Assembly (NCBI GenBank): GCA_023249195.1
Contig: JAHFDB010000008.1
Location: forward strand, 1-41,046
Source of the DNA: a bacterium
GTDB taxonomy: Bacteria > Margulisbacteria > Marinamargulisbacteria > SXXA01 > JAHFDB01
Direction of reading: 5' to 3'
Length of the DNA stretch: 41,046 nucleotides
Shown: piece after piece, positions 7,971-17,164 of the stretch
Layout of the letters: each line of letters begins with the position of its first letter
Position numbering within the stretch: the stretch's first letter is position 1
Notes under the pieces: generated by a model
Seen by the model: only the letters and a program-made list of their open reading frames with translations
Databases searched by the model: none
Told to the model about the DNA's origin: nothing
Program-made: the position numbers and the translations under genes

Positions 7971-9140
7971 ATGTTTATTTCCTTTACTTCCCATGAAAAT
8001 CTGAATGCAGTATTGGTATTGTCCAATGGCGATTTTTTTTTGGGGAAAGGGATTGGAAGTTACGGTAAAACTGAAGGGGAATTGTGTTTTAATACGGGTT
8101 TGACAGGGTATCAGGAAACATTAACCGATCCTTCCTACGCCAATCAGATGATTGTTTTTACATTTCCCCATATTGGCAATGTGGGAACTAATCCAGAAGA
8201 CAATGAAGCGAATCATCCCTTTTGTAAGGGGCTTGTCATTCGTGAGGATATCACTCAACCCTCAAATTTTCGCTCGACCCAACCGCTCAATGCCTGGCTG
8301 AAGCATCACCACTTGACGGGAATTGCGTGTGTCGATACCCGAGCATTAACACAGTCTATTCGTGAAAAGGGTGCACATCATTCTCTTATTTACTTTGCAC
8401 AAGACGGTGAACAGATCGATATTGAGTCCCTATGGGAGTCCATAAAATCAAAGCCTAGTTTATTGGGTTGTGAGCTTACAAAAGTGGTAACAACCGCAAG
8501 GTCCTATGAATGGAATGAAAAATCATTTCAGTTGGGTCAAACGTCTTTTGCAAAAGGGGAGGCTTATTCCCATACTATCGTGGCTATGGACTATGGCATT
8601 AAACGTAATATTTTAAGGCTTTTGGTAGATGAAGGTTTTAGGGTGCACGTTATGCCTGCAACTGCTTCTTTTGATGACATTATGAGTGTGGCTCCAGACG
8701 GGGTATTCTTGTCGAATGGGCCTGGAGATCCTTTTGAAACGGCTAAGTTTACGACCCCTGTTTTGCGTCAACTTTTAGATCACAAAGTTCCTGTTTTTGG
8801 AATCTGTATGGGGCATCAGCTGCTCGCGCTTTCCCAGGGGATGGAAACTGTAAAAATGCATAAGGGACATCGTGGAACGAATCAGCCTGTTCAACATATA
8901 GGCTCTAAAAAAGTTTATATCACGAGTCAAAACCATGGGTTTTGTGTGTCTGATCAGCCTATTCCTGAGAATGTGGAGATCACATACAGGTCTCTTTTTG
9001 ATGGGTCTATTGAAGGCCTTCAGTTTAAGCATGCCCCTGCTTTTTCCGTGCAATTTCATCCTGAAAGTTCTCCGGGTCCCCATGAGGCTCGGTTTTTATT
9101 TAGTGAATTCAAAGCCATGCTTTCCAAGAAAGTGAGGTAA
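7971..9140 (+). CDS. carA: Carbamoyl-phosphate synthase small (glutaminase) subunit
   Basis: CarA hydrolyses glutamine and channels ammonia to CarB for carbamoyl phosphate, the first step of pyrimidine synthesis and a precursor of arginine. The 389-residue protein has the CarA N-terminal domain (LSNGDFFLGKGIG, ELCFNTGLTGYQETLTDPSY) and a class I glutamine amidotransferase domain with nucleophile C279 in FGICMGHQLL and the partner residues H363 and E365 in QFHPESS. I chose the ATG at 7971 (MFISFTSHENLNAVLVLSNG); an upstream TTG at 7902 lies within the predicted promoter. It is the first gene of carA-carB-glnII-pyrB, 12 bases before carB. Confidence 0.96.
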   Translation: MFISFTSHENLNAVLVLSNGDFFLGKGIGSYGKTEGELCFNTGLTGYQETLTDPSYANQMIVFTFPHIGNVGTNPEDNEANHPFCKGLVIREDITQPSNFRSTQPLNAWLKHHHLTGIACVDTRALTQSIREKGAHHSLIYFAQDGEQIDIESLWESIKSKPSLLGCELTKVVTTARSYEWNEKSFQLGQTSFAKGEAYSHTIVAMDYGIKRNILRLLVDEGFRVHVMPATASFDDIMSVAPDGVFLSNGPGDPFETAKFTTPVLRQLLDHKVPVFGICMGHQLLALSQGMETVKMHKGHRGTNQPVQHIGSKKVYITSQNHGFCVSDQPIPENVEITYRSLFDGSIEGLQFKHAPAFSVQFHPESSPGPHEARFLFSEFKAMLSKKVR

Positions 9141-9152
9141 CAGAAGCCCACT

Positions 9153-12100
9153 ATGCCAAAGCGAACAGATATTAAGAGTATTTTAATTATTGGAGCGGGT
9201 CCCATTGTGATTGGGCAAGCTTGTGAGTTTGATTATTCAGGGACTCAAGCGTGTAAAGTTTTGAAAAATGAAGGTTATCGTATCATTTTGGTCAATTCTA
9301 ATCCCGCCACCATTATGACCGATCCTGAAACAGCAGATGCTATTTATATTGAGCCAATTACTCCGGATTTTGTTGAGAAAATAATAAAAAAAGAACGTCC
9401 CGATGCCTTGCTTCCTACGGTGGGTGGGCAAACAGCCTTAAATTGTGCCATGTCTTTGTATCACAATGGAACCCTTGATCGGTACCAAGTTACTATGATT
9501 GGGGCAAGTCCAGAGGCTATAGAAAAGGCTGAAAATAGGCAACTGTTTAATCAGGCAATGCATAAAATTGGTCTTGAAGTGCCTAAGAATTTTGTTGTTA
9601 ATTCGCTTGAGCAAGCAATGGCGGTTTTGCCTGATATTGGTCTTCCAGCGGTCATCCGGCCCTCATTTACAATGGGTGGCAGCGGCGGTGGCATTGCTCA
9701 AACTGAGGAGGAGTATCGCTATATTGTGGCAAATGGACTTTCTTTATCGCCTACCAAAGAAGTGGTGATCGATGAATCAATTGCTGGATGGAAAGAATAT
9801 GAAATGGAAGTTATTCGTGACAAAAACGATAACGCGATTATTGTATGCTCTATTGAGAATATTGATCCCATGGGTATTCATACCGGAGATAGCATGACGG
9901 TGGCGCCGGCTCTAACCCTGACCGATAAAGAGTATCAAACTATGCGAGATGCTTCTCTGGCTGTTTTACGAGAAATTGGAGTAGAAACAGGCGGCTCAAA
10001 TGTTCAATTTGCGGTACATCCTGATACAGGAAAGCTGATTGTTATTGAAATGAATCCGAGGGTATCTAGATCGTCTGCATTGGCCTCGAAAGCGACGGGA
10101 TATCCGATCGCAAAAGTGGCTGCTAAATTGGCTGTAGGCTATACTTTAGATGAAATTGAAAATGATATCACCAAAGTGACGCCTGCGTCATTCGAACCTT
10201 CGATTGATTATATTGTGACCAAGATTCCTCGATTTACATTCGAAAAATTTCCTAAGGCGAGTTCGTTTCTTTCTACACAAATGAAATCTGTGGGTGAAGC
10301 GATGTCGATTGGAAGGTCTTTTTCCGAGAGTTTTCAAAAAGGGCTTCGATCTATTGAGCAAGGCTATAGCGGTTTGAATGAAATGGATATTCCGGGGATA
10401 GATTCCCACAAACCTTATTCTGAGAATAGAGACGCTCTGAAAAGCATATTGTCTCAGTTCTCTCATGTCCGATTTTTGCAAATTGCCCAGGCCATGCGGA
10501 TGGGATGTCCTAAAGAAGATGTGTTGTCTTTTACCCATTTTGATCCTTGGTATATCCATCAAATTCAAGATATCTTGACGGTGGAAGAGACCCTCAAAAT
10601 ATCCGGACTTCCTCAGACAAAAGCAGGGTTACTTGTCTATAAAAAAATGGGTTTTTCTGATTTGCGTATCGCACAACTGACAGGTAATACCGAATCACAG
10701 GTTCGAGAAAAACGATGGGAATTGAATCTCCATCCGGTGTTTAAAAAGGTGGATACATGTGCCGCTGAGTTTGCATGTAATACCGCTTATTTATATTCAA
10801 CCTATGAAGGAAATGCTTTCCAGGAACCTGTCTGCGAAGCGGCTCCAAGTCATCGGAAAAAGGTCATTATTTTAGGTGGAGGCCCCAATAGAATTGGACA
10901 AGGCATTGAGTTTGATTATGCCTGTGTTCATGCGGCTTATGCCTTACGAGAACTTGGAATTGAAAGTATAATGGTCAATTGCAATCCAGAAACGGTATCT
11001 ACCGATTACGATACCTCGGATAAGCTTTATTTTGAGCCCTTAACGGTTGAAGATGTTTTAGAAATTATTCGAAAAGAAAAGCAGAGGGGTGAGTTTTTAG
11101 GTGTCATTGTTCAATTTGGTGGTCAAACGCCTTTGAAATTGGCTAAAACGCTACAAAATGAGGGCATTCCTATTATGGGAACTCAGCCTGATATGTTGGA
11201 TTTAGCGGAAGACCGAGAACGGTTTAAGGCTCTTTTAGAGAGCTTAAATCTTGTTCAACCTAAAAATGATATCTGCTATACTTTAGAAAAAATAAGGGCG
11301 ACTGTCCATGGGGTGGGGTATCCGGTTGTCGTGCGCCCTTCTAATGTCTTGGGTGGCAGGGCAATGGAAATTCTTTCGTGTGACAAAGATCTAGAGTTTT
11401 ACATTGATAGGCACGGCACCTATATTCTAGATGGACCTATTTTAATAGATAAATTTTTAGAAGATGCGACCGAAATTGATGTCGATGTTCTCTCTGATGG
11501 AACCCATGTCTTTGTTGCTGGCATTATGGAACAATTAGAGGAAGCGGGTGTGCATTCTGGAGATTCCGCATGTTCGATCCCCACAGTGTCTCTTACAGAG
11601 GCGCAAATTCAAGAGATTTCGACAACCAGTATTCGGCTTGCACAAGCGTTGAATGTGGTGGGTTTAATGAACCTGCAATGTGCTTACCAAAATGAAAAAT
11701 TATACATCCTAGAAGTGAATCCTCGGGCTTCTCGAACGGTTCCTTTTGTGGCTAAAGCAACCGGAAACAGTTTGGCAAAAATTGCCGTGAACCTTATGCT
11801 TGGAAAGTCGCTCACTCATTTTAAGCTTAATACAGCTACTCCCTCTCATTATTCAATTAAAGAAGTTGTATTTCCCTTTGCTCGGTTTGAGAATACAGAT
11901 ATTGTTTTGGGTCCAGAAATGAAATCTACAGGAGAAGTAATGGGGATAGATACTTCTTTTGGTATTGCATTTTTCAAATCACAAGAGGCGGCGGGCAATA
12001 AAATCCCTTTACAGGGAAATGTCTTTATCAGTGTGCGAGATCGAGATAAACCCTTGATTTTAGAGGCCGCCAGGGTCTTCTTAAATCATTCTTTTACTCT

Positions 12101-12431
12101 TTTTGCAACAAAGGGAACGGGGCAGTATTTGGCAGAGCATGGCATCAAAACGACACATGTAAACAAAGAAAAAGAGGGGGGGGACCATGCTATTGCTCAA
12201 ATTCAAAATGGAAACTATCAGCTGGTTGTAAATACCACTGCCGGGAATGATATTCCTGAAAGTTTTTCAATCAGAAGGGCAACCATCGTTAAACGGGTTC
12301 CCTATGTCACAACAGCGGCAGGATTTAACGCCTTTGCAAAAGCGTTAGAAGCCTTACAAAGGGATCCGCAGACGGTGTCTGTAACCCCCATTCAAGAATG
12401 GACAAAACGCCATTCAATATTAGATCAATAA
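9153..12431 (+). CDS. carB: Carbamoyl-phosphate synthase large subunit
   Basis: The synthetase subunit joins bicarbonate, ammonia and two ATP to carbamoyl phosphate. At 1092 residues it has full family length (E. coli 1073). Two homologous ATP-grasp halves are visible: the first starts [20 protein letters not shown] with [13 protein letters not shown] and [20 protein letters not shown]; the second starts [19 protein letters not shown] with [13 protein letters not shown] and [18 protein letters not shown]. The C-terminal MGS-like allosteric domain follows (about 950-1092, [16 protein letters not shown]). A G8 tract at 12176-12183 falls in the allosteric domain but the frame is intact. The gene starts 12 bases after carA and ends 11 bases before glnII. 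Confidence 0.97.
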   Translation: MPKRTDIKSILIIGAGPIVIGQACEFDYSGTQACKVLKNEGYRIILVNSNPATIMTDPETADAIYIEPITPDFVEKIIKKERPDALLPTVGGQTALNCAMSLYHNGTLDRYQVTMIGASPEAIEKAENRQLFNQAMHKIGLEVPKNFVVNSLEQAMAVLPDIGLPAVIRPSFTMGGSGGGIAQTEEEYRYIVANGLSLSPTKEVVIDESIAGWKEYEMEVIRDKNDNAIIVCSIENIDPMGIHTGDSMTVAPALTLTDKEYQTMRDASLAVLREIGVETGGSNVQFAVHPDTGKLIVIEMNPRVSRSSALASKATGYPIAKVAAKLAVGYTLDEIENDITKVTPASFEPSIDYIVTKIPRFTFEKFPKASSFLSTQMKSVGEAMSIGRSFSESFQKGLRSIEQGYSGLNEMDIPGIDSHKPYSENRDALKSILSQFSHVRFLQIAQAMRMGCPKEDVLSFTHFDPWYIHQIQDILTVEETLKISGLPQTKAGLLVYKKMGFSDLRIAQLTGNTESQVREKRWELNLHPVFKKVDTCAAEFACNTAYLYSTYEGNAFQEPVCEAAPSHRKKVIILGGGPNRIGQGIEFDYACVHAAYALRELGIESIMVNCNPETVSTDYDTSDKLYFEPLTVEDVLEIIRKEKQRGEFLGVIVQFGGQTPLKLAKTLQNEGIPIMGTQPDMLDLAEDRERFKALLESLNLVQPKNDICYTLEKIRATVHGVGYPVVVRPSNVLGGRAMEILSCDKDLEFYIDRHGTYILDGPILIDKFLEDATEIDVDVLSDGTHVFVAGIMEQLEEAGVHSGDSACSIPTVSLTEAQIQEISTTSIRLAQALNVVGLMNLQCAYQNEKLYILEVNPRASRTVPFVAKATGNSLAKIAVNLMLGKSLTHFKLNTATPSHYSIKEVVFPFARFENTDIVLGPEMKSTGEVMGIDTSFGIAFFKSQEAAGNKIPLQGNVFISVRDRDKPLILEAARVFLNHSFTLFATKGTGQYLAEHGIKTTHVNKEKEGGDHAIAQIQNGNYQLVVNTTAGNDIPESFSIRRATIVKRVPYVTTAAGFNAFAKALEALQRDPQTVSVTPIQEWTKRHSILDQ

Positions 12432-12442
12432 GGAGCCTTTCT

Positions 12443-13534
12443 ATGATTACAGTTGCGGAATATATTTGGTTTGATGGTGCAAACCCTACGCGTCGGCCAC
12501 GCTGCAAAGCACGAGTGGTTGATTTAGATCCTCACACTGTTCAGGTATCTGATTTTCCCGAATGGGGTTTTGATGGTTCTTCAACCAATCAGGCTCCAGG
12601 AAATAGCTCGGATTTGGTTCTGAAACCAGCTTCTTTTTTTAAAGATCCTATTCGTGGGGGCGATAATTATTTGGTTATTTGTGAGGTTTTTAATTCAAAT
12701 GGAACAGCGCATGAAACCAATGCAAGGGCTTTGCTGCGTCGTATTTTGGATGCTGGAGCCGATAAGTTAGAGGCTTGTGGTGGATTTGAACAGGAATACA
12801 CCCTCTTTAAGGATGGGCTTCCTTTGGGATTTACAAAAACGAATGATCCAGAGCCTCAAGGCCCCTATTATTGTGGGGTAGGGAGTCCCCGTGCGTTTGG
12901 AAGAGACCTGATTGAAACACATTTGAATGCGTGTCTTGAAGCCGGTTTAAATATTTATGGCATTAATGCGGAAGTCATGCCTGGTCAGTGGGAATATCAA
13001 ATTGGGTATCGTGGTTTTGAAGGAGATGAAAATGACATTTTGACACTTTGTGATCAACGGGTTATTGCCAATTGGTTGCTTGAACGATTAGGCGAGGAAT
13101 TTGGCATTGAAGTGCGCTTTGATAACAAGCCGAAACAGGGCGATTGGAATGGCGCTGGATGTCATACTAATTTTTCAACGCGTGATATGAGAAATCCAAG
13201 TACAGGCCGAGCAACTATTGACGCAGCGATTAAGGCTTTGGAAGAAAAGCATCGCGAGCATATCCAAGTGTATGGCGCCAATAATGATCAACGCTTAACA
13301 GGCAAACATGAAACCTGTTCTATTTATCAGTTTCGCGCAGGAGACTCTGACCGTGGCGCTTCTATCCGGATTCCATTGGGGGTTGCACAAAAAGGCTATG
13401 GGTATCTTGAAGATCGCAGACCAGGTGCTAATTCAGATGCCTATGTGGTGGCTGCAAGATTATTGGCAACTCTTTCAGGAATTTCTCAATTTGAAGCAGA
13501 TTTCAAGCCTTTTATCTGCTTAACTCTAGACTAA
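12443..13534 (+). CDS. glnII: Glutamine synthetase, eukaryotic type (GSII)
   Basis: Makes glutamine from glutamate, ammonia and ATP. The 363-residue length and sequence are those of GSII, not the roughly 470-residue bacterial GSI: AEYIWFDGANP near the N-terminus, WGFDGSSTNQAPGNSSD, the catalytic GINAEVMPGQWEYQIG, GDWNGAGCHTNFST, and the C-terminal RIPLGVAQKGYGYLEDRRPG. The ATG at 12443 is chosen for its AAGGAG ribosome site 8 bases upstream; an earlier in-frame ATG (12398) is inside carB. No GSI-type adenylylation tyrosine region is present. Placement between carB and pyrB suggests it supplies glutamine to CarA, which is inference from context. Confidence 0.95.
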   Translation: MITVAEYIWFDGANPTRRPRCKARVVDLDPHTVQVSDFPEWGFDGSSTNQAPGNSSDLVLKPASFFKDPIRGGDNYLVICEVFNSNGTAHETNARALLRRILDAGADKLEACGGFEQEYTLFKDGLPLGFTKTNDPEPQGPYYCGVGSPRAFGRDLIETHLNACLEAGLNIYGINAEVMPGQWEYQIGYRGFEGDENDILTLCDQRVIANWLLERLGEEFGIEVRFDNKPKQGDWNGAGCHTNFSTRDMRNPSTGRATIDAAIKALEEKHREHIQVYGANNDQRLTGKHETCSIYQFRAGDSDRGASIRIPLGVAQKGYGYLEDRRPGANSDAYVVAARLLATLSGISQFEADFKPFICLTLD

Positions 13535-13540
13535 AATAGA

Positions 13541-14488
13541 ATGCCTGTAGCGCTGTCTTTTGATCAGTTACTTTCTGCTAAAGATATTCAAAAACAGGAT
13601 ATTGATTTGCTTTTGAATACTACAGATCGTTTTCATCAAGGTATGAAAGCAGATGCTTCTCAATTTTTACATCTGGCAAAAGGCAAGATTATGGCCTCTT
13701 TGTTTTTTGAGGCGAGTACCCGTACCCGTTTTTCTTTTGAAGCGGCCATGTATCGATTGGGTGGGGAGATATTAACCTTAGAAAATGGAGGTTCTTCTTC
13801 TTCGATTAAAAAAGGAGAAACGCTTTCAGATATGGGTCGTATTGTGAGTGGCTATTCGGATATTGTTGTTATGCGCCATCCCGATTCTGGAGGCGTAAAG
13901 GCCTTTGCTGAGTATAGTACAGTGCCTGTTATTAATGCGGGTGATGGGCCGATGGAACATCCGACACAGTCTATTCTTGATCTGTATACAATTCACTATT
14001 TTCAAAAAAAATTAGAGGGACTCTCTATAGGGTTTGTTGGCGATCTAAAATTTGGTCGAACGGTTAATTCGCTGGTTCAACTTTTAGCTTTTTTTCCTAA
14101 TCAAACATTTTATTTTATCTCTCATCCTACACTGAGGCTTCATCCGGAAAAAATTCAATTTTTGAAAGATCATGGACACAGGGTGTATGAATTAGATCAA
14201 TTTGAAAATTCGATTTCTGAAATGGATGTTTTGTACATGACACGCGTGCAAGAAGAGCGATTCTCTACAAAAGAAGCCTATAATGAGGTCAAAAATCATT
14301 TTGTATTAACAAAGGAATCTTTAAATAAATGTAAACCTACGCTGAGTATTTTGCATCCATTACCGAGAGTTAACGAGATTATGCCTGAAGTAGATTTGCA
14401 TCCATCAGCACATTATTTCGATCAAGCTACCTTTGGCGTCTATGTTCGAATGGCTATTTTGTTTCATATGTTAGAGGGAAGGGCCTAG
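13541..14488 (+). CDS. pyrB: Aspartate carbamoyltransferase catalytic chain
   Basis: Condenses carbamoyl phosphate and aspartate in pyrimidine synthesis. The 315-residue protein has the carbamoyl-phosphate site STRTR (59-63), the mobile loop GGSSSSIKKGETLSD with K91, HPTQSILDLYTI, the HPLPR aspartate loop and the C-terminal FDQATFGVYVRMAIL. The SSSS/KKGE loop and DLYT favour aspartate over ornithine as substrate. It begins 6 bases after glnII, completing an operon that runs from glutamine synthesis to carbamoyl aspartate. No regulatory-chain gene (pyrI) or pyrC is adjacent. Confidence 0.95.
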   Translation: MPVALSFDQLLSAKDIQKQDIDLLLNTTDRFHQGMKADASQFLHLAKGKIMASLFFEASTRTRFSFEAAMYRLGGEILTLENGGSSSSIKKGETLSDMGRIVSGYSDIVVMRHPDSGGVKAFAEYSTVPVINAGDGPMEHPTQSILDLYTIHYFQKKLEGLSIGFVGDLKFGRTVNSLVQLLAFFPNQTFYFISHPTLRLHPEKIQFLKDHGHRVYELDQFENSISEMDVLYMTRVQEERFSTKEAYNEVKNHFVLTKESLNKCKPTLSILHPLPRVNEIMPEVDLHPSAHYFDQATFGVYVRMAILFHMLEGRA

Positions 14489-14499
14489 AGAGAAGAGCT

Positions 14500-14574
14500 T
14501 GGCTCCCCCGGTTGGGCTCGAACCAACGACCTACCGGTTAACAGCCGGTTGCTCTGCCATTGAGCTACAGGGGA
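14500..14574 (-). tRNA. tRNA-Asn (anticodon GTT)
   Basis: A 75-base cloverleaf can be drawn: acceptor TCCCCTG pairing with CGGGGGA, discriminator G, encoded CCA, D-arm GCTC/GAGC, anticodon arm ACCGG-CTGTTAA-CCGGT with GTT at the anticodon, variable loop AGGTC and T-arm GTTGG-TTCGAGC-CCAAC. It closely resembles E. coli tRNA-Asn. It lies between the convergent end of pyrB and the divergent comEC, with its own promoter. Confidence 0.95.
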
Positions 14575-14587
14575 GTGAAGTAACTCG

Positions 14588-14616
14588 ATTATAAAAACTA
14601 AGGCTAAAAAACACAA
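14588..14616 (-). promoter_or_regulatory. Predicted promoter of tRNA-Asn
   Basis: On the minus strand TTGTGT (14611-14616), a 17-base spacer and a perfect TATAAT (14588-14593). Predicted start near 14581 gives a leader of about 6-7 bases before the mature tRNA. The boxes lie just upstream of the comEC ATG on the other strand. Confidence 0.6.
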
Positions 14617-14623
14617 GGGTCTA

Positions 14624-16792
14624 ATGAAAAAATATTTTCTATTTATTCTGCTTGCGCTGGTGTGTTTCCTTAGTTTTTTATCCATACATTCTGACCATGT
14701 ACCTATAGGGCAGGTGAGGGCCTTGCGGGGAATGGTATGCGAGGAGCCCTCAAAAGCGACATCTTTTGTACTCAAAGAAGAGGGGTCTTCTAAAAAATGG
14801 GTGATTAAATCGAAACTGCAGGTTTCTAGCCCCGTTCATTATGGGGACGTGTTGCAACTATCTGGGCTTACCGAGTGGGTTGATCCGCCTTCGAATCCCG
14901 GACAATTTGATTACGGAGCGTACTTAATTCGACATCATGTCTATGGGGTTTTGAGGGCAACTTCCTATGTGTGCATAAAACATACTTGGGGAAACTGGAT
15001 TCAAAAGGGGGCTATTGCTGTTCACCACCGCATTGTTCAGCTCAATCGCAGCATATTGCCTTTTCCCTATTCGGATTTATTAACCAGCATTGTATTTGGG
15101 AATGCTGATTTATCGCTGCCTGAGTCTATTCAGACTCACTTTCAAAGATCTGGACTAACCCATTTATTGGTTGTTTCTGGATCTCAGGTGTCGTTTTTAA
15201 TGGGAGGCCTTTATTTTTTTATGGAAGAATGGGGTTGTTCCGAAGGTCTGATGGTGGGTATTTTGACCAGCGTTTCCGTCTTTTTTTTCTTTCTTACGGG
15301 AGGCGGATTTTCCGTCTTGAGAGCACTCTTAATGTCTGAAACGGTTTTGATACTTAAACTCATAAAAAGGAAAACCAGTCCCTTTCATATTCTGGGATTT
15401 TCTCTGCTTTTAATGATAGCCATTGATTTTGAGTGCATCTGGGATGTGGGTACTCAGTTGTCTTTTGCGGCAACCTTTTCTTTGTTTTTTGCAGCACCCA
15501 TTCTCAAGAAATCTTTACCAGAAAAATGGCCGAAGTGGACAAGAGATTCCGTTTCGGTTTCTTTAGCTCCCGTACTATGTACGTTTCCTTTCCTTTGGTT
15601 TTATTTCCAAACGGTGCCTCTATTGGCCTTGTTAAGCAACATGCTGGTCTTGTCTTGGGTTGAATGGGTAGTAGGTGTTGGATTTGTTTCCGCCTGCCTT
15701 GGACTGATCTGGAGACCCTTGGCTGTTCTTCCTGTCCAATTTTCCGGAGTTCTCATCAGAGTATTAGATGTTATGACAGAGAAACTTTCATCGATTCCCT
15801 TTGCGTCTTTGTATGCTCGGCAGCCCTCTCTATTAGAGGCTGCTTTATGTTTTTGTTTGATTGTACTTTTTTTTATTTTCCTTGAAAGGAAACGCATTCA
15901 ATGGCTGAAAAGGATAGGGTGGGTGGCTATGGGATGGATATTCCTAGAGATAGGCATCGCTTGTTTGCCCACTCATACGTTGATAGTGACCTTTTTAGAT
16001 GTGGGGCAGGGGGATTCTATTCTTATTGAAACTCCTCTGGGTCAATCGATCGTTATTGATGCAGGGAATCGATTGATCGACAGAAAGACCGGCAGCGTTA
16101 TTTTAGATTATGGAGAACGCATTGTGAGCCCTGTTTTACGATATAAAGGTATTAACCATTTGGATGCCGTGATTACTACCCATTTTCATCAAGACCATGT
16201 GGGGGGGATTCCCTATCTTACAACACATTTCCCTGTGGGCTGTGTGATTGACAATGGCCTTCATGACAGAGAGTGCCGTGCTTATTTCCAAGCTATAGCC
16301 ACACAGCATTTACGACATCTCACAGCGCAGGCTGGGCAGGTGATTTCTTTGGGATATGGTGCAACTTTAAGCGTTTTATATCCTGGGAAAGTATGTGAAA
16401 ACTTCTCCAATAAAAACAATACCTCTGTCTGTATAAAACTAACCTATGGAAAAATCTCATTTCTTTTAACAGGAGACTTAGAAGAAGAACAAGAGCGTGA
16501 ATTGAGTGATTATTCAGTCATACCCTTGGCTGCGACTGTTTTAAAAGCCGGTCATCACGGAAGTCGCACGTCCTCTATAGAACCTTTCATTCAACGGGTT
16601 CATCCTCGCTTTGTGGTTGTCAGTGTTGGAAAAAATAATCATTTTGGACACCCTTCACAAGAGGTTTTAGATCGGTTTAAACAAGCTCATATTAGCCTAT
16701 TTAGAACAGATTTGGATGGGGCTGTTGAATTTTCAACAGATGGAAATACGCTTCATTTTAAAAGGTATAAGCAAAATGTCCTTGCAAAATGA
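14624..16792 (+). CDS. comEC: ComEC/Rec2 DNA-uptake channel protein
   Basis: ComEC is the inner-membrane channel that brings single-stranded DNA into the cytoplasm during natural transformation. The 722-residue protein has an N-terminal helix and DUF4131-type OB region (about 1-130), the Competence membrane domain with its family motif HLLVVSGSQVSFLMGGLYFF and many helices (about 160-450), and a C-terminal metallo-beta-lactamase fold (about 455-715) with LDVGQGDSILIE, the metal site H520-x-H522-x-D524-H525 and LKAGHHGSRTSS. All three regions are intact, so DNA uptake capacity is plausible, though other competence genes are not in the window. AGGG four bases before the ATG is a modest ribosome site. 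Confidence 0.94.
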   Translation: MKKYFLFILLALVCFLSFLSIHSDHVPIGQVRALRGMVCEEPSKATSFVLKEEGSSKKWVIKSKLQVSSPVHYGDVLQLSGLTEWVDPPSNPGQFDYGAYLIRHHVYGVLRATSYVCIKHTWGNWIQKGAIAVHHRIVQLNRSILPFPYSDLLTSIVFGNADLSLPESIQTHFQRSGLTHLLVVSGSQVSFLMGGLYFFMEEWGCSEGLMVGILTSVSVFFFFLTGGGFSVLRALLMSETVLILKLIKRKTSPFHILGFSLLLMIAIDFECIWDVGTQLSFAATFSLFFAAPILKKSLPEKWPKWTRDSVSVSLAPVLCTFPFLWFYFQTVPLLALLSNMLVLSWVEWVVGVGFVSACLGLIWRPLAVLPVQFSGVLIRVLDVMTEKLSSIPFASLYARQPSLLEAALCFCLIVLFFIFLERKRIQWLKRIGWVAMGWIFLEIGIACLPTHTLIVTFLDVGQGDSILIETPLGQSIVIDAGNRLIDRKTGSVILDYGERIVSPVLRYKGINHLDAVITTHFHQDHVGGIPYLTTHFPVGCVIDNGLHDRECRAYFQAIATQHLRHLTAQAGQVISLGYGATLSVLYPGKVCENFSNKNNTSVCIKLTYGKISFLLTGDLEEEQERELSDYSVIPLAATVLKAGHHGSRTSSIEPFIQRVHPRFVVVSVGKNNHFGHPSQEVLDRFKQAHISLFRTDLDGAVEFSTDGNTLHFKRYKQNVLAK

Positions 16793-16883
16793 AATTCGTT
16801 TGAGTATCATTTAGATTAATCTTCCCTTACCTAAACATTTTTGCTTAGGAAAGAAAAAAAGAAAAATTTGAAAGGAGGTTTCT

Positions 16884-17096
16884 ATGAAACCTTTTGTTAA
16901 ATCTGCAGCCATTTTGATGGTAGCTCTAGTACTTGTTGCTGGATGTGATAAATTGAAAGGTATGAAGAAGTCAGACGCAGCTCCTGCTGCTGATGCAACT
17001 GCAATGCCTCAAGAAGGTCAACCAGCTGCCGCTCCTGCTGAAGGTGCTGCTCCTGCTGCTCCTGCTGATTCAACAGCGCCTGCTGCTGCTCACTAA
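16884..17096 (+). CDS. Small Ala/Pro-rich lipoprotein
   Basis: A 70-residue protein with a signal peptide ending in the lipobox LVAGC (cysteine 21), so it should be lipid-anchored after about 50 mature residues. The mature part starts with basic DKLKGMKKS and continues as low-complexity Ala/Pro (about APAEGAAPAAPADS), likely unstructured. An exceptionally strong ribosome site (AAAGGAGG) and a tight terminator 25 bases after the stop suggest high expression from its own transcript. It resembles entericidin-like or other abundant small lipoproteins only in general form; I do not recognise a family. Confidence 0.75.
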   Translation: MKPFVKSAAILMVALVLVAGCDKLKGMKKSDAAPAADATAMPQEGQPAAAPAEGAAPAAPADSTAPAAAH

Positions 17097-17120
17097 TTTT
17101 AAGCTTGACTTAAATAATCG

Positions 17121-17154
17121 AAGCCCACTCACCTAAAATGAGTGGGCTTTTTTT
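17121..17154 (+). terminator. Intrinsic terminator of the small lipoprotein gene
   Basis: An 11-base-pair perfect stem (17121-17131 with 17139-17149, arms AAGCCCACTCA and TGAGTGGGCTT) with a 7-base loop is followed by an uninterrupted T run. It sits 25 bases after the lipoprotein stop and 10 bases before the MFS gene, so the latter must have little or no leader or depend on read-through. Confidence 0.9.
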
Positions 17155-17164
17155 ATAGGTTGTT

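Noticed and set aside
10188-10568. A 126-codon open frame on the minus strand
   Set aside because: It is antisense to the middle of carB and shows no family features.
12176-12183. G8 tract in carB considered as a contingency locus
   Set aside because: The frame is intact and CarB is essential for growth without pyrimidines, so switching is unlikely; kept only as a note in the gene entry.
14500-14574. tRNA-Asn considered as an integration site of a mobile element
   Set aside because: No integrase, direct repeat of the tRNA 3' end or foreign gene block is seen beside it.
14485-14775. A 96-codon open frame on the minus strand spanning the tRNA-Asn gene
   Set aside because: It runs through the tRNA and antisense to comEC's start, has no ribosome site and no recognisable domain.
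16830-16849. CCTAA/TTAGG inverted repeat after comEC considered as a terminator
   Set aside because: The stem is only five base pairs, the loop is 10 bases, and it is followed by A-rich, not T-rich, sequence.
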